Below, in pieces: positions 43,388 to 53,136 of a stretch of DNA of 64,000 nucleotides. Below the pieces are notes generated by a model. It did no database searches. It was not told the origin of the DNA and was given only the letters and a program-made list of their open reading frames with translations. A program made the translations under genes and the position numbers. How positions within the stretch are numbered: the first letter of the stretch is position 1; the number at the start of each line of letters is the position of its first letter. Origin of the DNA: Actinoallomurus soli (lineage in GTDB: Bacteria; Actinomycetota; Actinomycetes; Streptosporangiales; Streptosporangiaceae); the NCBI RefSeq assembly GCF_024055715.1, contig NZ_JAMXMV010000008.1, positions 1 through 64,000 of the forward strand. The letters are read 5' to 3'.

Positions 43388-45127
43388 TCATGGCGCTTCG
43401 CCATCACCCCCGGGGCTCGGGGACAGGAGGAACCAGTAGAAACCATGCCCAGGAAGCGTCAGAAGATACGGGAGCTCCCCAATCGTGGGGAATTGCACTC
43501 CTCCCATGCACTCGACGGGGTTGGCCCCCTCGAACCGCCGCAGGTCGAGCTCGACCGGCTGCGGGAAGCGCGAGAGGTTGTTGACGCACAACACGCGATC
43601 TTGACCGTATTCCCGCACGAACGCCAACACGCTCGGGTTCGACGCGGTCAGCTCGGTGTAGTCGCCGACGCCGAAGACCGGGTGCCGCTTGCGGATCTCG
43701 ATCATCTTGCGCGTCCAGTGCAGGAGCGACCCGGTGTTGTTCTGCTGCGACTCCACATTGATCGCCTGGTACCCGTAGATCGGGTCCATGATGACCGGGA
43801 GGTACAGCCGCGCCGGGTCACAGCTGGAGAAGCCGGCGTTGCGGTCCGGGGTCCACTGCATGGGCGTCCGCACGCCGTCGCGGTCGCCCAGCCAGATGTT
43901 GTCGCCCATGCCGATCTCGTCACCGTAGTAGAGAACGGGCGAGCCGGGCAGCGACAGCAGCAGGGCCGTGAACAGCTCCAGCTGGTTGCGGTCGTTGTCC
44001 AGGAGCGGCGCCAGGCGCCGGCGGATGCCGATGTTGGCCTTCATCCGCGGGTCCTTGGCGTACTCGGAGTACATGTAGTCGCGCTCTTCGTCCGTCACCA
44101 TCTCGAGCGTCAGCTCGTCGTGGTTGCGGAGGAAGATGCCCCACTGGGCGTTCTCCGGGATCTTCGGCGTCTGCGCCATGATCTCGGAGATGGGGTAGCG
44201 CTGCTCCCGGCGGACCGCCATGAAGATGCGCGGCATGACCGGGAAGTGGAACGCCATGTGGCACTCGTCGCCGCCCGTGGCCGGGTCGCCGAAGTACTCC
44301 ACGACGTCGGCGGGCCACTGGTTCGCCTCGGCCAGCAGCACCCGGTCGGGGTACAGCCGGTCGACCTCAGCCCGGACCCGCTTGAGGTAGTCGTGGGTCT
44401 CCTTGAGGTTCTCGCAGTTGGTGCCCTCCCGCTCGTACAGGTAGGGCACGGCGTCCAGGCGGAACCCGTCGATGCCGAGGTCCAGCCAGAACCGCAGGAC
44501 CTCCAGCATCGCGTCCTGGACCGCGGGGTTGTCGAAGTTCAGGTCCGGCTGGTGGTTGAAGAACCGGTGCCAGTAGTACTGGCCGCGCACCGGGTCGTAC
44601 GTCCAGTTCGACGTCTCGGTGTCGACGAAGATGATCCGGGCGTCCTTGTACGCCTCGTCCGTGTCGGACCAGACGTAGAAGTCCCCGAACGGCCCGTCGG
44701 GGTCCTCCTGCGACGCCTTGAACCACGGGTGCTGGTCGCTGGTGTGGTTCATGACCAGGTCGGCGATGACGCGGATGCCGCGTTTGTGCGCCTCCTCGAC
44801 CAGCTCGACGAAGTCGCCGAGGTCGCCGAACTCCGGAAGGATCTTCATGAAGTCGCTGATGTCGTACCCGCCGTCGCGCAGCGGCGACTCGTAGATCGGC
44901 AGCAACCAGATGCAGTCGATGCCGAGCCACTGCAGGTAGTCCAGCTTCTGGGTGAGGCCCCGGATGTCACCGGTGCCGTCACCGGTGGAGTCGTAGAACC
45001 CCCGGATCAGAACCTCGTAGAAAACGCAGTTCTTGTACCAGTGAGGCTCGTTGGGCGTCTCACGCGTGAACGTGTCGGGAACCGGCTCGACGGGGCCGAC
45101 TCCGGGTAGGGGATCCAACTGCGTCAA
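43388..45127 (-). CDS. treS: Trehalose synthase (maltose alpha-D-glucosyltransferase)
   Basis: A 579-residue GH13 enzyme that interconverts trehalose and maltose. Motifs: [20 protein letters not shown] at the N-terminus, [30 protein letters not shown] with the nucleophile Asp, LLAEANQWP with the acid/base Glu, and [12 protein letters not shown]. It feeds maltose to the adjacent maltokinase. The start overlaps the glgE stop by four bases (ATGA), so the two are translationally coupled. No fused kinase domain is present at its C-terminus. Confidence 0.96.
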   Translation of the reverse strand: MTQLDPLPGVGPVEPVPDTFTRETPNEPHWYKNCVFYEVLIRGFYDSTGDGTGDIRGLTQKLDYLQWLGIDCIWLLPIYESPLRDGGYDISDFMKILPEFGDLGDFVELVEEAHKRGIRVIADLVMNHTSDQHPWFKASQEDPDGPFGDFYVWSDTDEAYKDARIIFVDTETSNWTYDPVRGQYYWHRFFNHQPDLNFDNPAVQDAMLEVLRFWLDLGIDGFRLDAVPYLYEREGTNCENLKETHDYLKRVRAEVDRLYPDRVLLAEANQWPADVVEYFGDPATGGDECHMAFHFPVMPRIFMAVRREQRYPISEIMAQTPKIPENAQWGIFLRNHDELTLEMVTDEERDYMYSEYAKDPRMKANIGIRRRLAPLLDNDRNQLELFTALLLSLPGSPVLYYGDEIGMGDNIWLGDRDGVRTPMQWTPDRNAGFSSCDPARLYLPVIMDPIYGYQAINVESQQNNTGSLLHWTRKMIEIRKRHPVFGVGDYTELTASNPSVLAFVREYGQDRVLCVNNLSRFPQPVELDLRRFEGANPVECMGGVQFPTIGELPYLLTLPGHGFYWFLLSPSPGGDGEAP

Positions 45128-47247
45128 CTCTCGCCTCTCGAGACCGTGAAGATGTGGGCAGGCCGGGTGTGGGGGTCAAGGCGTACGTAGTTCGCCTGCC
45201 GCCAGCGATACGACTCGCCGGAGAGCTCGTCGGTGACGACGAACTCGTCCGACCAGTCGAGTCCGAGCGCGGGCAGGTCGAGATGGACCGTCGCCTCGCG
45301 AACCTGATGTGGGTTGAGATTCACGACGACCAGCACGACGTCTCCGAGGCGATCGGAGCCGTCCGACACGCGTTTGGAGTAGCAGATCAGCTCGGGCTGG
45401 TCGACATGGTGGAATCGTAGGTCACGCAGCCTGTGCAACGCAGGATGCGCCCGCCGCACGGAGTTCAGCGTCTCGATGAGCGGCGCCAGGCTGCGTCCCT
45501 CACGCTCGGCCGCCTCCCAGTCACGCGGCCGGTACTGGTACTTCTCCGAGTCGCGGTACTCCTCGCTGCCCGGCCGTACGGGGGTGTTCTCGTACAGCTC
45601 GTAGCCCGAGTAGACCCCCCACGTCGGCGACAGCGTCGAGGCGAGGACGGCGCGGATCGCGAACGCCGGCGGCCCGCCGTGCTGGAGGTACTCGTGGAGG
45701 ATGTCCGGCGTGTTGACGAAGAAGTTCGGCCGCATGTAGGCGGCGGCCGCGCCCGACAGCTCCCGGAGGTACTCCTCCAGCTCGTCCTTGCTGTTACGCC
45801 AGGTGAAGTAGGTGTACGACTGGTGAAAGCCGATCTTGCCGAGGGTGTGCATCATCGCCGGGCGGGTGAACGCCTCGGCGAGGAACAGCACGTCCGGGTC
45901 GGTCGCGGCGATGCTGCCCAGCAGCCGCTCCCAGAACGCCACCGGCTTGGTGTGCGGGTTGTCCACCCGGAAGATCCGCACGCCGTGCGCCATCCAGAGG
46001 CGTACGACCCGCTCGACCTCCTCGTAGATCCCCTCGGGGTCGTTGTCGAAGTTCAGCGGGTAGATGTCCTGGTACTTCTTCGGCGGGTTCTCCGCGTAGG
46101 CGATGGTCCCGTCGGCGCGCGTGGTGAACCACTCGGGGTGCTTGCCCACCCAGGGATGGTCCGGCGAGCACTGCAGGGCCAGGTCGAGCGCGACCTCCAT
46201 GCCCAGCTCACGGGTGCGGGCGACGAAGGCGTCGAAGTCCTCGAACGTTCCAAGCTCGGGATGGATGGCGTCGTGGCCGCCGTCCTCCGAGCCGATCGCC
46301 CAGGGCGAGCCGGGATCGTGCGGCTCGGCGTGCAGGGTGTTGTTCGGGCCCTTGCGGAACTGCCGGCCGATCGGGTGGACCGGGGGCAGGTAGACGACGT
46401 CGAAGCCCATCTCGGCGATCGCCGGGAGCCGCCTCATCGCCGTTCGGAACGTTCCCGACTGCGGTGCCCGGTAGCCCATCGGGTCGTACGTCGCGCCCTC
46501 GGACCGGGGGAAGAACTCGTACCAGGATCCGAACAGCGCCCGCTCCCGGTGCACGATCAGCGGATGCCACTCCGAGGTCGTGACGTGATCCCGCAGCGGG
46601 TGCTCGTCGAGGACCGCGCGGATCTCCGGTGCCTCCGCCGCCTCGAACCGCGTCATCGGCGGGATCGTCCGGTCCCGGAGCGTACGGGCCAGCGCGGTCA
46701 GCGCGGCCCGTTTCTTCGGCACGCCGACCTTCCCCTTGGGCAGGGCGGCCGTCGCCCGCTCGAACAGCCGGGCGCCCTCCTCGAGCATCAGCTCGGTGTC
46801 CTGACCGCGCGGGATCTTGATACCGGCGTCGTGGTGCCAGTGTGCGATCGGATCACCCCACGCCTCCACCCGGAAGTGCCACAGCCCGGTCGTGGCCGGG
46901 GCCACCCACGCGGCGTACCGGTCGGTGCCGGGGGCGACCTCGGACATGCGGACGAGCGGCCCGACACGGCCCTCCGGATCCCGCAGGACGACGCCGGCGC
47001 CGAGCATCTCGTGGCCCTCGCGGAACACGGTGGCGCCGACCTCGAACTCCTCGTCGGGAACGGCCTTGGCGGGCCAGCGTCCGCAGTCGATCACTGGCTG
47101 CACGTCGAGAATGGGAATGCGTCCGATCATCGCAGGGGAGCGTACAGACGCGGATCCGCGATCACCCTGTTCTTCGGAAAGCTCTGATCTTTTCTGAGGC
47201 TTGCTGCCGCCGGAGGGGGTGGGGGTGCTCGGCGTGGGTTGGCGCAT
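45124..47247 (-). CDS. glgE: Alpha-1,4-glucan:maltose-1-phosphate maltosyltransferase
   Basis: A 707-residue GH13_3 enzyme that transfers maltosyl units from maltose-1-phosphate to the end of an alpha-1,4-glucan. Motifs: [20 protein letters not shown] at the start of the conserved part, [26 protein letters not shown] with the nucleophile Asp, FLAEAFTRP with the acid/base Glu, and [13 protein letters not shown] kept the ATG at 47247 because GGAGACG precedes it. That gives a 39-residue Ser/Pro/Thr-rich leader before MIGRIPI; the ATG at 47130 lacks a ribosome site. It is the first gene of the glgE-treS-mak-glgB run and divergent from glgP. Confidence 0.96.
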   Translation of the reverse strand: MRQPTPSTPTPSGGSKPQKRSELSEEQGDRGSASVRSPAMIGRIPILDVQPVIDCGRWPAKAVPDEEFEVGATVFREGHEMLGAGVVLRDPEGRVGPLVRMSEVAPGTDRYAAWVAPATTGLWHFRVEAWGDPIAHWHHDAGIKIPRGQDTELMLEEGARLFERATAALPKGKVGVPKKRAALTALARTLRDRTIPPMTRFEAAEAPEIRAVLDEHPLRDHVTTSEWHPLIVHRERALFGSWYEFFPRSEGATYDPMGYRAPQSGTFRTAMRRLPAIAEMGFDVVYLPPVHPIGRQFRKGPNNTLHAEPHDPGSPWAIGSEDGGHDAIHPELGTFEDFDAFVARTRELGMEVALDLALQCSPDHPWVGKHPEWFTTRADGTIAYAENPPKKYQDIYPLNFDNDPEGIYEEVERVVRLWMAHGVRIFRVDNPHTKPVAFWERLLGSIAATDPDVLFLAEAFTRPAMMHTLGKIGFHQSYTYFTWRNSKDELEEYLRELSGAAAAYMRPNFFVNTPDILHEYLQHGGPPAFAIRAVLASTLSPTWGVYSGYELYENTPVRPGSEEYRDSEKYQYRPRDWEAAEREGRSLAPLIETLNSVRRAHPALHRLRDLRFHHVDQPELICYSKRVSDGSDRLGDVVLVVVNLNPHQVREATVHLDLPALGLDWSDEFVVTDELSGESYRWRQANYVRLDPHTRPAHIFTVSRGES

Positions 47248-47616
47248 AACGTCTCCGTTGCCGGTTTCGTGGGTGTGAAACAGAGTTCGTCACGCAGGAG
47301 TGGTGACTGTGCTGCTGCGTCCGGTAACGCCCGGGATCGCCGCGTTCGGTGACCGCGCGCGCCGACCTCCGTCCGCGCTCGGATTGTTTCATCGCCGCGG
47401 GTGAGGCGCCGGGCGCGACGCGTACCCGGTATGCCTCGGCTCGAAGAGGTCGGGGCACCCTCGCCGCCTTGTCGCTCCCATCCTCGCACTCGGGGAACTA
47501 GTTCGCATTTCGGACCTAGCCGTGAAGGTTTTCGGCGCCAAGTCGCGGCCAAGATGTGGCTCGCCGGGCGGGTTAAGGTCGCGAGCACCGGTCCGGACCG
47601 ATTAGTGTCGCCGCAC
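47248..47616. other. Divergent promoter region of glgE and glgP
   Basis: No gene is supported here. TAGTGT at 47603-47608 ends eight bases before the glgP GTG and no ribosome site is present, so glgP is probably leaderless. I see no convincing -35 box, operator or riboswitch fold in the remaining sequence. Confidence 0.5.
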
Positions 47617-50214
47617 GTGAAGGCGATCCGCAGATTCACCGTCCGCTCCGTCCTGCCCGAGCCGCTCCAGCCGCTCGAGGAGCTCGTACTCAACCTGCGC
47701 TGGTCATGGCATCCGGAGACACTCGATCTCTTCGAGTCGGTCGATCCGGACCTGTGGGAGGCGACCCGGCACGACCCGGTGCGCCTGCTCGGCGAGGTCT
47801 CGCCCGAGCGGCTGTCCGCTCTCACCGGTGACCGGCGCTTCCTGCGTGCTCTCGGCGACGCCGTCGACGACCTCCGCGAGTACGTCACCGCCCCGCGCTG
47901 GTATCAGACGCTCACCGACGCTCCCACGGCGATCGCCTACTTCTCCCCGGAGTACGGCATCGCCGCGGCGCTGCCGCAGTACTCCGGTGGCCTGGGAATT
48001 CTCGCCGGTGACCACCTCAAGACCGCCAGCGATCTCGGCGTGCCGATCGTCGGGGTGGGATTGCTGTACCGCCACGGTTACTTCTCCCAGTCCCTGTCGC
48101 CGGACGGCTGGCAGCAGGAGCGCTACCCCCCGATCGACCCGGCCGGGCTTCCGCTCACGCTCCTGCGCGAGGCCGACGGCACGCCGGCGCGGGTCGGCGT
48201 CGGCCTCCCCGAGGGCCGCACCCTCCACGCCCAGATCTGGGTCGCGAACGTCGGCCGCGTGCCGCTGCTCCTCCTCGACTCCGACGTCGAGGAGAACGAC
48301 CCGATCGCCCGTGACGTCACCGACCGCCTCTACGGCGGCGGCACCGACCACCGGCTGCTCCAGGAGATGCTGCTCGGCATCGGCGGCGTCCGCGCCATCC
48401 GCGTGTACTCCCGCATCACCGGCCACGCCGCCCCCGAGGTGTTCCACACCAACGAGGGCCACGCCGGCTTCCTCGGCCTCGAGCGCATCCGCGAGTACAT
48501 CGACGACCACGGCCTGACCTTCGACGAGGCCCTCGAGGCCACCCGCGCCGGCACGGTCTTCACGACCCACACCCCGGTCCCGGCCGGCATCGACCGGTTC
48601 CCGCGCGAGCTGATCGAGCGCTACTTCGGCGGCTCCAACGAAGAGGGCAGCCTGCCCGCCGACCGCATCCTCGCGCTCGGCGCGGAGTCCTACGAAGAGG
48701 GCGACCCGGCCGTCTTCAACATGGCGGTCATGGGCATGCGCCTGGCCCAGCGCGTCAACGGCGTCTCCGAGCTGCACGGCCACGTCAGCCGCGAGATGTT
48801 CGGCGGCCTGTGGCCCGGGTTCGACACCGACGAGGTCCCGATCGGCTCGATCACCAACGGCGTCCACGGCTCGACGTGGGTCGCGCCCGAGATCATCGAC
48901 CTGGCCCGCCGCGAGCTGCCCGACATCGTCGAGCTCGGCCGCGGCTGGGAGGGCGTCGAGAAGGTCTCCGCGGCCGAGATCTGGCGCATCCGCCGCACCC
49001 TGCGCGCCCGGCTCGTCGAGGACGCCCGCCGGCGGCTCCGGGAGTCCTGGCGCCAGCGCGGCGCCAGCGAGGCCGAGCTCACCTGGATCGACGACGCCCT
49101 CGACCCGGACGTCCTGACGATCGGCTTCGCGCGCCGCGTCCCGTCGTACAAGCGGCTCACCCTGATGCTGCGCGACCCGGAGCGGCTCAAGTCGATCCTG
49201 CTCGACCCCGAGCGCCCGGTGCAGATCATCATCGCCGGCAAGGCGCACCCGGCCGACGAGGGCGGCAAGCGGCTGATCCAGGACATCGTCCGGTTCAGCG
49301 ACGACCCCGCCGTACGGCACCGGATCGTGTTCCTGCCCGACTACGACATGGCGCTCGGTCAGTCGCTCGTCCAGGGCTGCGACGTCTGGATGAACAATCC
49401 GCTGCGCCCGCTGGAGGCCTGCGGCACGTCCGGCATGAAGGTCGCCCTCAACGGCGGCCTGAACCTCTCCATCCGCGACGGATGGTGGGACGAGTGGTTC
49501 GACGGCAACAACGGCTGGGCGATCCCGTCCGCCGACCGCGCCGACGACCCGGACCGCCGCGATGACATCGAGGCGCAGGCCCTCTACGAGCTGATCGAGG
49601 ACCACGTCACCACGCTGTTCTACGACCACGCCGGTGAGGGCATGCCGCGCCGCTGGCTGGAGATGGTCAAGCACACGCTGGCCTCCCTCGGCCCGAAGGT
49701 GCTCGCCGGGCGCATGCTCCGCGACTACGTCCAGGACCTGTACGCCCCGGCGGCCGCCTCGGCCCGCCGGCTGTCCGCCGACGGCAACGCCGGCGCCAAG
49801 GCGCTCGCCACCTGGCGGCACCGGATCGCCAAGGCGTGGCCGTCCGTCTCGGTCGAGCACGTCGAGTCCACCGGCGCGGGCAAGACCCCGCACCTGGGCA
49901 CGCGCCTGACCGTACGGGCCACGGTCCAGCTCGGCGAGCTGCGTCCGGACGACGTCGCCGTCGAGGTCGCGTACGGCCGGGTCGACGACAACGATGCCCT
50001 GGTCGGGCCGTCGTACCTCGAGCTCGACCAGGCCGAGGACCTCGGCGAGAGCCGGTTCCGCTTCACCGGTGAGGTCCCCCTGGACCGGACCGGAGCGTTC
50101 GGGTACAGCGTCCGCGTCGTGCCCCGGCACGAGCTGCTGGCCTCCCGCGCGGAGACGGGCCTGATCGCCCTGCCGCCGGCGCCGATCGGCATGACCAACG
50201 GCGACCTGCGCTGA
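47617..50214 (+). CDS. glgP: Alpha-glucan phosphorylase
   Basis: An 865-residue glycogen/maltodextrin phosphorylase of the actinobacterial type. The N-terminal DUF3417 block (LNLRWSWHPETLDLFESVDP) comes first, then the GT35 domain with EYGIAAALPQYSGGLG, VFTTHTPVPAGIDRF and the PLP-binding Lys in EACGTSGMKVALNGG. It releases glucose-1-phosphate from glucan ends, the opposite direction to GlgE. It is divergent from the glgE operon and followed by its own hairpin terminator. GTG 47617 is a probable leaderless start; the open frame extends 72 codons upstream without coding character. Confidence 0.95.
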   Translation: MKAIRRFTVRSVLPEPLQPLEELVLNLRWSWHPETLDLFESVDPDLWEATRHDPVRLLGEVSPERLSALTGDRRFLRALGDAVDDLREYVTAPRWYQTLTDAPTAIAYFSPEYGIAAALPQYSGGLGILAGDHLKTASDLGVPIVGVGLLYRHGYFSQSLSPDGWQQERYPPIDPAGLPLTLLREADGTPARVGVGLPEGRTLHAQIWVANVGRVPLLLLDSDVEENDPIARDVTDRLYGGGTDHRLLQEMLLGIGGVRAIRVYSRITGHAAPEVFHTNEGHAGFLGLERIREYIDDHGLTFDEALEATRAGTVFTTHTPVPAGIDRFPRELIERYFGGSNEEGSLPADRILALGAESYEEGDPAVFNMAVMGMRLAQRVNGVSELHGHVSREMFGGLWPGFDTDEVPIGSITNGVHGSTWVAPEIIDLARRELPDIVELGRGWEGVEKVSAAEIWRIRRTLRARLVEDARRRLRESWRQRGASEAELTWIDDALDPDVLTIGFARRVPSYKRLTLMLRDPERLKSILLDPERPVQIIIAGKAHPADEGGKRLIQDIVRFSDDPAVRHRIVFLPDYDMALGQSLVQGCDVWMNNPLRPLEACGTSGMKVALNGGLNLSIRDGWWDEWFDGNNGWAIPSADRADDPDRRDDIEAQALYELIEDHVTTLFYDHAGEGMPRRWLEMVKHTLASLGPKVLAGRMLRDYVQDLYAPAAASARRLSADGNAGAKALATWRHRIAKAWPSVSVEHVESTGAGKTPHLGTRLTVRATVQLGELRPDDVAVEVAYGRVDDNDALVGPSYLELDQAEDLGESRFRFTGEVPLDRTGAFGYSVRVVPRHELLASRAETGLIALPPAPIGMTNGDLR

Positions 50215-50220
50215 CCACCA

Positions 50221-50260
50221 CGAACGTCCCCGGACCCGGCAACGGGTTCGGGGACGTTCG
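50221..50260 (+). terminator. Terminator after glgP
   Basis: CGAACGTCCCCGGACCCG pairs with CGGGTTCGGGGACGTTCG (18 positions, one G-T pair) around a GCAA loop, six bases after the glgP stop. Confidence 0.85.
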
Positions 50261-50329
50261 CGTCGTCGGGTACTGCGCCGCTGCGGCATCCGCCCCGTAC
50301 GCCGCCCGGCGAAGCCGTAGGTTGTCCCG

Positions 50330-51343
50330 ATGACGCGATCTCGGACCACACCGCCCCGGCCCGTCGACGTCGCCACGGTGTTCCCGGAGCTGGCCGCCCA
50401 CCGTCGTACGGCGACGCGCCTGCATCCACGGCCGGGAGACCCCGGCCCCGGGGACAGCTCGGTGGGCGGGCCGCTGCTGTGGCCGGCGGACGAACCCTGG
50501 CCGACCTGCGAGCAGTTCCACGTCGGGATGGTGACGACCGAAGGTGTCCGGCTGCGGCGGCGCCTCCTCGAACGGGCCTGGGGCCGCACCAGACGAGGCG
50601 AGACCCTGCAGCTCACCGACGAGGAGAAGGCCGAGCTGAAGCGCGCCGAGGACCCGCCGACGGACGAGGACGACGCGAAGGCCGATCCGATGCCGCTGAT
50701 GGCGCTGGCCCAGCTGTACGCCCGCGACGTCCCCGGACTGACCTGCCCGGAGGGCATGGACCTGCTGCAGGTCCTGTGGTGCCCGCACGAGCACGACGAC
50801 CACGACCTGTACCTGCCCGCCGTCCACCTGCGCTGGCGCCGCGCGTCCGACGTGACCGCCGTCCTGGCCGACCAGCCGGAGCCCGCGACCGTGGAGTACG
50901 ACGACTACGTGCCGGAGCCGTGCGTGCTCCATCCCGAAGTGATCACCGAGTACGAGTACGTCGAACTGCTTCCCGAGGACCTGCAGGAGCGGATCAAGGA
51001 GTGGGAGGAGGCCACCGGGAACGACTACCGGGGCGAGCTGTCGCTCGCCCTCGGCTGGAAGGTCGGCGGCTTCGCCTCCTGGAGCCTGTCCGGCCCGGAA
51101 CCCATGGTCTGCGAATGCGGCCGCGCCATGGAGCCACTGCTCACGATCGACACCTGCGAATGGGAGAGCCCGTACGGCGGGAGCTGGCGGCCCGTCGAGG
51201 AGCCGGAACATCCCGCCGGCGAGTTCGAGTCCCTGGCCAACCCGAACATGCCCACGTCGATCGTCATCAGCCGCGGCTACGCCCTCTACGCGTTCAGCTG
51301 CCCGGCCTCTTTCGACCACCCACTGCGCTTCACGATGCAGTAA
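50330..51343 (+). CDS. DUF1963 (YwqG)-like protein
   Basis: A 337-residue soluble protein. GGPLLWPADEPWPTCEQ near the N-terminus, MALAQLYARDVPGL, LLQVLWCPHEH and the late block LALGWKVGGFASWSL resemble the DUF1963/YwqG family, which has no known biochemical role. An acidic insertion (residues about 100-118) and a Cys pair in VCECGRAMEPLL are present. It lies alone between the glgP terminator and the convergent regulator gene. The ATG at 50330 has no strong ribosome site. Confidence 0.65.
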   Translation: MTRSRTTPPRPVDVATVFPELAAHRRTATRLHPRPGDPGPGDSSVGGPLLWPADEPWPTCEQFHVGMVTTEGVRLRRRLLERAWGRTRRGETLQLTDEEKAELKRAEDPPTDEDDAKADPMPLMALAQLYARDVPGLTCPEGMDLLQVLWCPHEHDDHDLYLPAVHLRWRRASDVTAVLADQPEPATVEYDDYVPEPCVLHPEVITEYEYVELLPEDLQERIKEWEEATGNDYRGELSLALGWKVGGFASWSLSGPEPMVCECGRAMEPLLTIDTCEWESPYGGSWRPVEEPEHPAGEFESLANPNMPTSIVISRGYALYAFSCPASFDHPLRFTMQ

Positions 51344-51427
51344 GCCCGGTGCCCTCGTCGAGGGACGTCACCTCGACACACGTTTCACCGGTGCCGCTCC
51401 GGGACGACTTCCGCCAGATTGCGCTGG

Positions 51428-52228
51428 TCAGGTCCATTGCTTCGCCACTTCCGCCAGCAGATCGACCGATTGTTTCCCAGGGAGGGCCTCAACGCGCAAA
51501 GCCTCCCAGATCCGCTTCATCGTAGCGACGTCCTCGGCAGCGTCGATGATGTCGCCGCTGAAGGTGTCCTCCACGTAGACGGCTTCCCGGCCGTCGAAGC
51601 CGAGGATGAGGAAGCCGCCCGCCAGGCCCGGATAGGCGCCCACGCCGCTCGGAACGATCTGGATGACGACGCCCGGCCGCTCGGCGACGGCGAGCAGATG
51701 CGCGAGTTGCTCGCGCATCACCTCCGGGCCACCGACGGGCCTGCGGAGCACCGACTCGTCCATGACCGCGACCAGCAGGGGAGCGTCGTCCGCGGTCAGG
51801 ATCGACTGCCGGTCCAGCCGCGCCTGGACCAGTTCGTCGACGTCCGGATAGTGCCTGCCGGATCGCAGAAGGACTTCTCGCGCGTAGTCGCCGGTCTGCA
51901 ACAGCCCGGGTACGAGAAGCGGCTGATAGGTGGACAGTGATGACGACCGTCCTTCGATCTCAAGCAACCTCCCGAGCCATTCCGGGGCGTCGCTGGTCAC
52001 GAGTTCGGTGATCATCCGGGCGAGGATCGCGTCGATCCCGAGCACCTCGATGAGCGGAGGGACGTACTTGGGCTTGGGGATCCGTCGCCCCGACTCCCAC
52101 GCCGCGACCAGCGACTCGGACGCGTAGATCGCTTTGGCGAGGGCCGCCTGGGTCATTCCCTTCTGCTCGCGTGCCCGACGCAGCTCTTTGGCGATGAAGG
52201 CGCGCGGTGTCAGGTGGTTGCCGGTCAT
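51428..52228 (-). CDS. XRE-type regulator with DUF5753 (Scr1/WhiJ-like)
   Basis: A 266-residue regulator. The N-terminal XRE helix-turn-helix (LRRAREQKGMTQAALAKAI, then SESLVAAWESGRRIPK) covers about residues 14-60. The rest is the DUF5753 domain with LEIEGRSSSLSTYQPLLVPG, LQTGDYAREVL and QIVPSGVGAYPGLAGGFLIL. Many mycelial actinomycetes have dozens of such genes, and WhiJ in Streptomyces represses development. The ATG at 52228 follows GGAGGTG with a 10-base spacer. It is divergent from two coupled small genes that probably form its cassette. Confidence 0.9.
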   Translation of the reverse strand: MTGNHLTPRAFIAKELRRAREQKGMTQAALAKAIYASESLVAAWESGRRIPKPKYVPPLIEVLGIDAILARMITELVTSDAPEWLGRLLEIEGRSSSLSTYQPLLVPGLLQTGDYAREVLLRSGRHYPDVDELVQARLDRQSILTADDAPLLVAVMDESVLRRPVGGPEVMREQLAHLLAVAERPGVVIQIVPSGVGAYPGLAGGFLILGFDGREAVYVEDTFSGDIIDAAEDVATMKRIWEALRVEALPGKQSVDLLAEVAKQWT

Positions 52229-52351
52229 TTCTGCCGCACACCTCCATACAAGCGGATGCGTTCCCGTACAGGTCGTTGTGCTGCCTTTGAGTGTTCCACG
52301 GACAGGGGGCGGGCGGCATTCTGTTCGAGGAATCGACGGAAGGAATGATCC

Positions 52352-52633
52352 ATGCCGATCAACGACAGAAGTGACGTATACACGCTCGTGACGCGCCTGG
52401 CCGAAGAATGCGGGAAAGCGGGTCTTGTCGCCACGGTCATCAGCCCGACTCGGGTCCACGTCAACGCGGGGGTACATTCGCGCCTTGCTGAGACAATTCG
52501 GTGTCATCCGGACGCCGACGAGAGGCTGATGTGGTGGTGGAGCTGGGGCGAGCCCATCTGCCCGGCCGCCAGCATCGATCTCGCCGTGCGGCGCATCGCC
52601 CACGTCGTCGCTCCGGGCGTTGGAGATCGATGA
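52352..52633 (+). CDS. Small hypothetical partner of the XRE regulator
   Basis: A 93-residue protein, unrecognised by name. It has a helical start (VYTLVTRLAEECGKAGL), a strand (VATVISPTRVHVNA) and a Trp-rich block LMWWWSWGEPICPAA. I recall short actinomycete proteins with a WSWGE motif beside DUF5753 regulators. It is not the DUF397 type usually paired with WhiJ-like proteins. Its stop overlaps the next start (ATGA). Antagonism or ligand delivery to the XRE protein is a guess from context. Confidence 0.62.
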   Translation: MPINDRSDVYTLVTRLAEECGKAGLVATVISPTRVHVNAGVHSRLAETIRCHPDADERLMWWWSWGEPICPAASIDLAVRRIAHVVAPGVGDR

Positions 52634-52806
52634 ACGACCTCCAACGCGCGATCAACGACTTCTACGCGACCCTGGACGCGTTACGGTTCCGAGGTGCCTC
52701 GCAGGTCGCCGAACTGCAGCAGCTCGAGATTCTGGTCCGGAAATATCCGGAATTCGCGCAACGCTTTTTGGCGGGGCTGGGGCGCCATCATCACAATCCG
52801 GAATGA
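52630..52806 (+). CDS. Small hypothetical protein coupled to the preceding gene
   Basis: A 58-residue, mostly helical peptide (NDLQRAINDFYATLDALRFR, then VAELQQLEILVRKYPEFAQR) ending in a His-rich tail. The ATG overlaps the stop of the upstream gene by four bases, so it should be made together with it. It has no domain I recognise. Confidence 0.55.
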   Translation: MNDLQRAINDFYATLDALRFRGASQVAELQQLEILVRKYPEFAQRFLAGLGRHHHNPE

Positions 52807-52890
52807 TGGCGGCCCCGGGGCACTTTTTTCGTGATGTCCACTCAGTCGTGGTCGTCCGAGCCCCGAGCACTGCCGTATGCACTTTCGCCG

Positions 52891-52963
52891 GCCTTTGCTC
52901 TGCTCACCTCGAGTAGGCACTGGACCGTACCAGGTGCATACCCGAGGTGAGCAGAGCAAAGGC
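52891..52963. repeat. 73-base hairpin with perfect 21-base arms
   Basis: The left arm 52891-52911 (GCCTTTGCTC... to ...CACCTCG) is the exact reverse complement of 52943-52963. The 31-base loop itself contains GCACTGG and CCAGGTGC, which can pair further. It lies in the 330-base gap 52807-53136, which has no supported gene, between convergent genes. It may be a bidirectional terminator, but the length and perfection also suit a small mobile or structured element. Confidence 0.78.
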
Positions 52964-53136
52964 GGAGAGGAGAAGGGACGGTGGGGGTGGGGCGGTGAGC
53001 GGACAGGCACGCCTCGTCAGCGCCGTCCATCGCGGAAAGCGAGCCACAACCGATTTCCCCGCCTCAGGGCACACCGCTGACACCGTGGGACGACCATGGC
53101 CGCGCTTCATCGGCTGGTATGGCGCGGAATGAGAGA

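Noticed and set aside
47127-47888. Minus-strand frame spanning the glgE/glgP promoter region
   Set aside because: Covers the divergent promoters and the glgP start, and its translation has no protein-like pattern.
50330-51343. Metal-binding enzyme based on its CPHEHDD and CECG segments
   Set aside because: The overall pattern fits DUF1963/YwqG, and no complete metal site could be defined.
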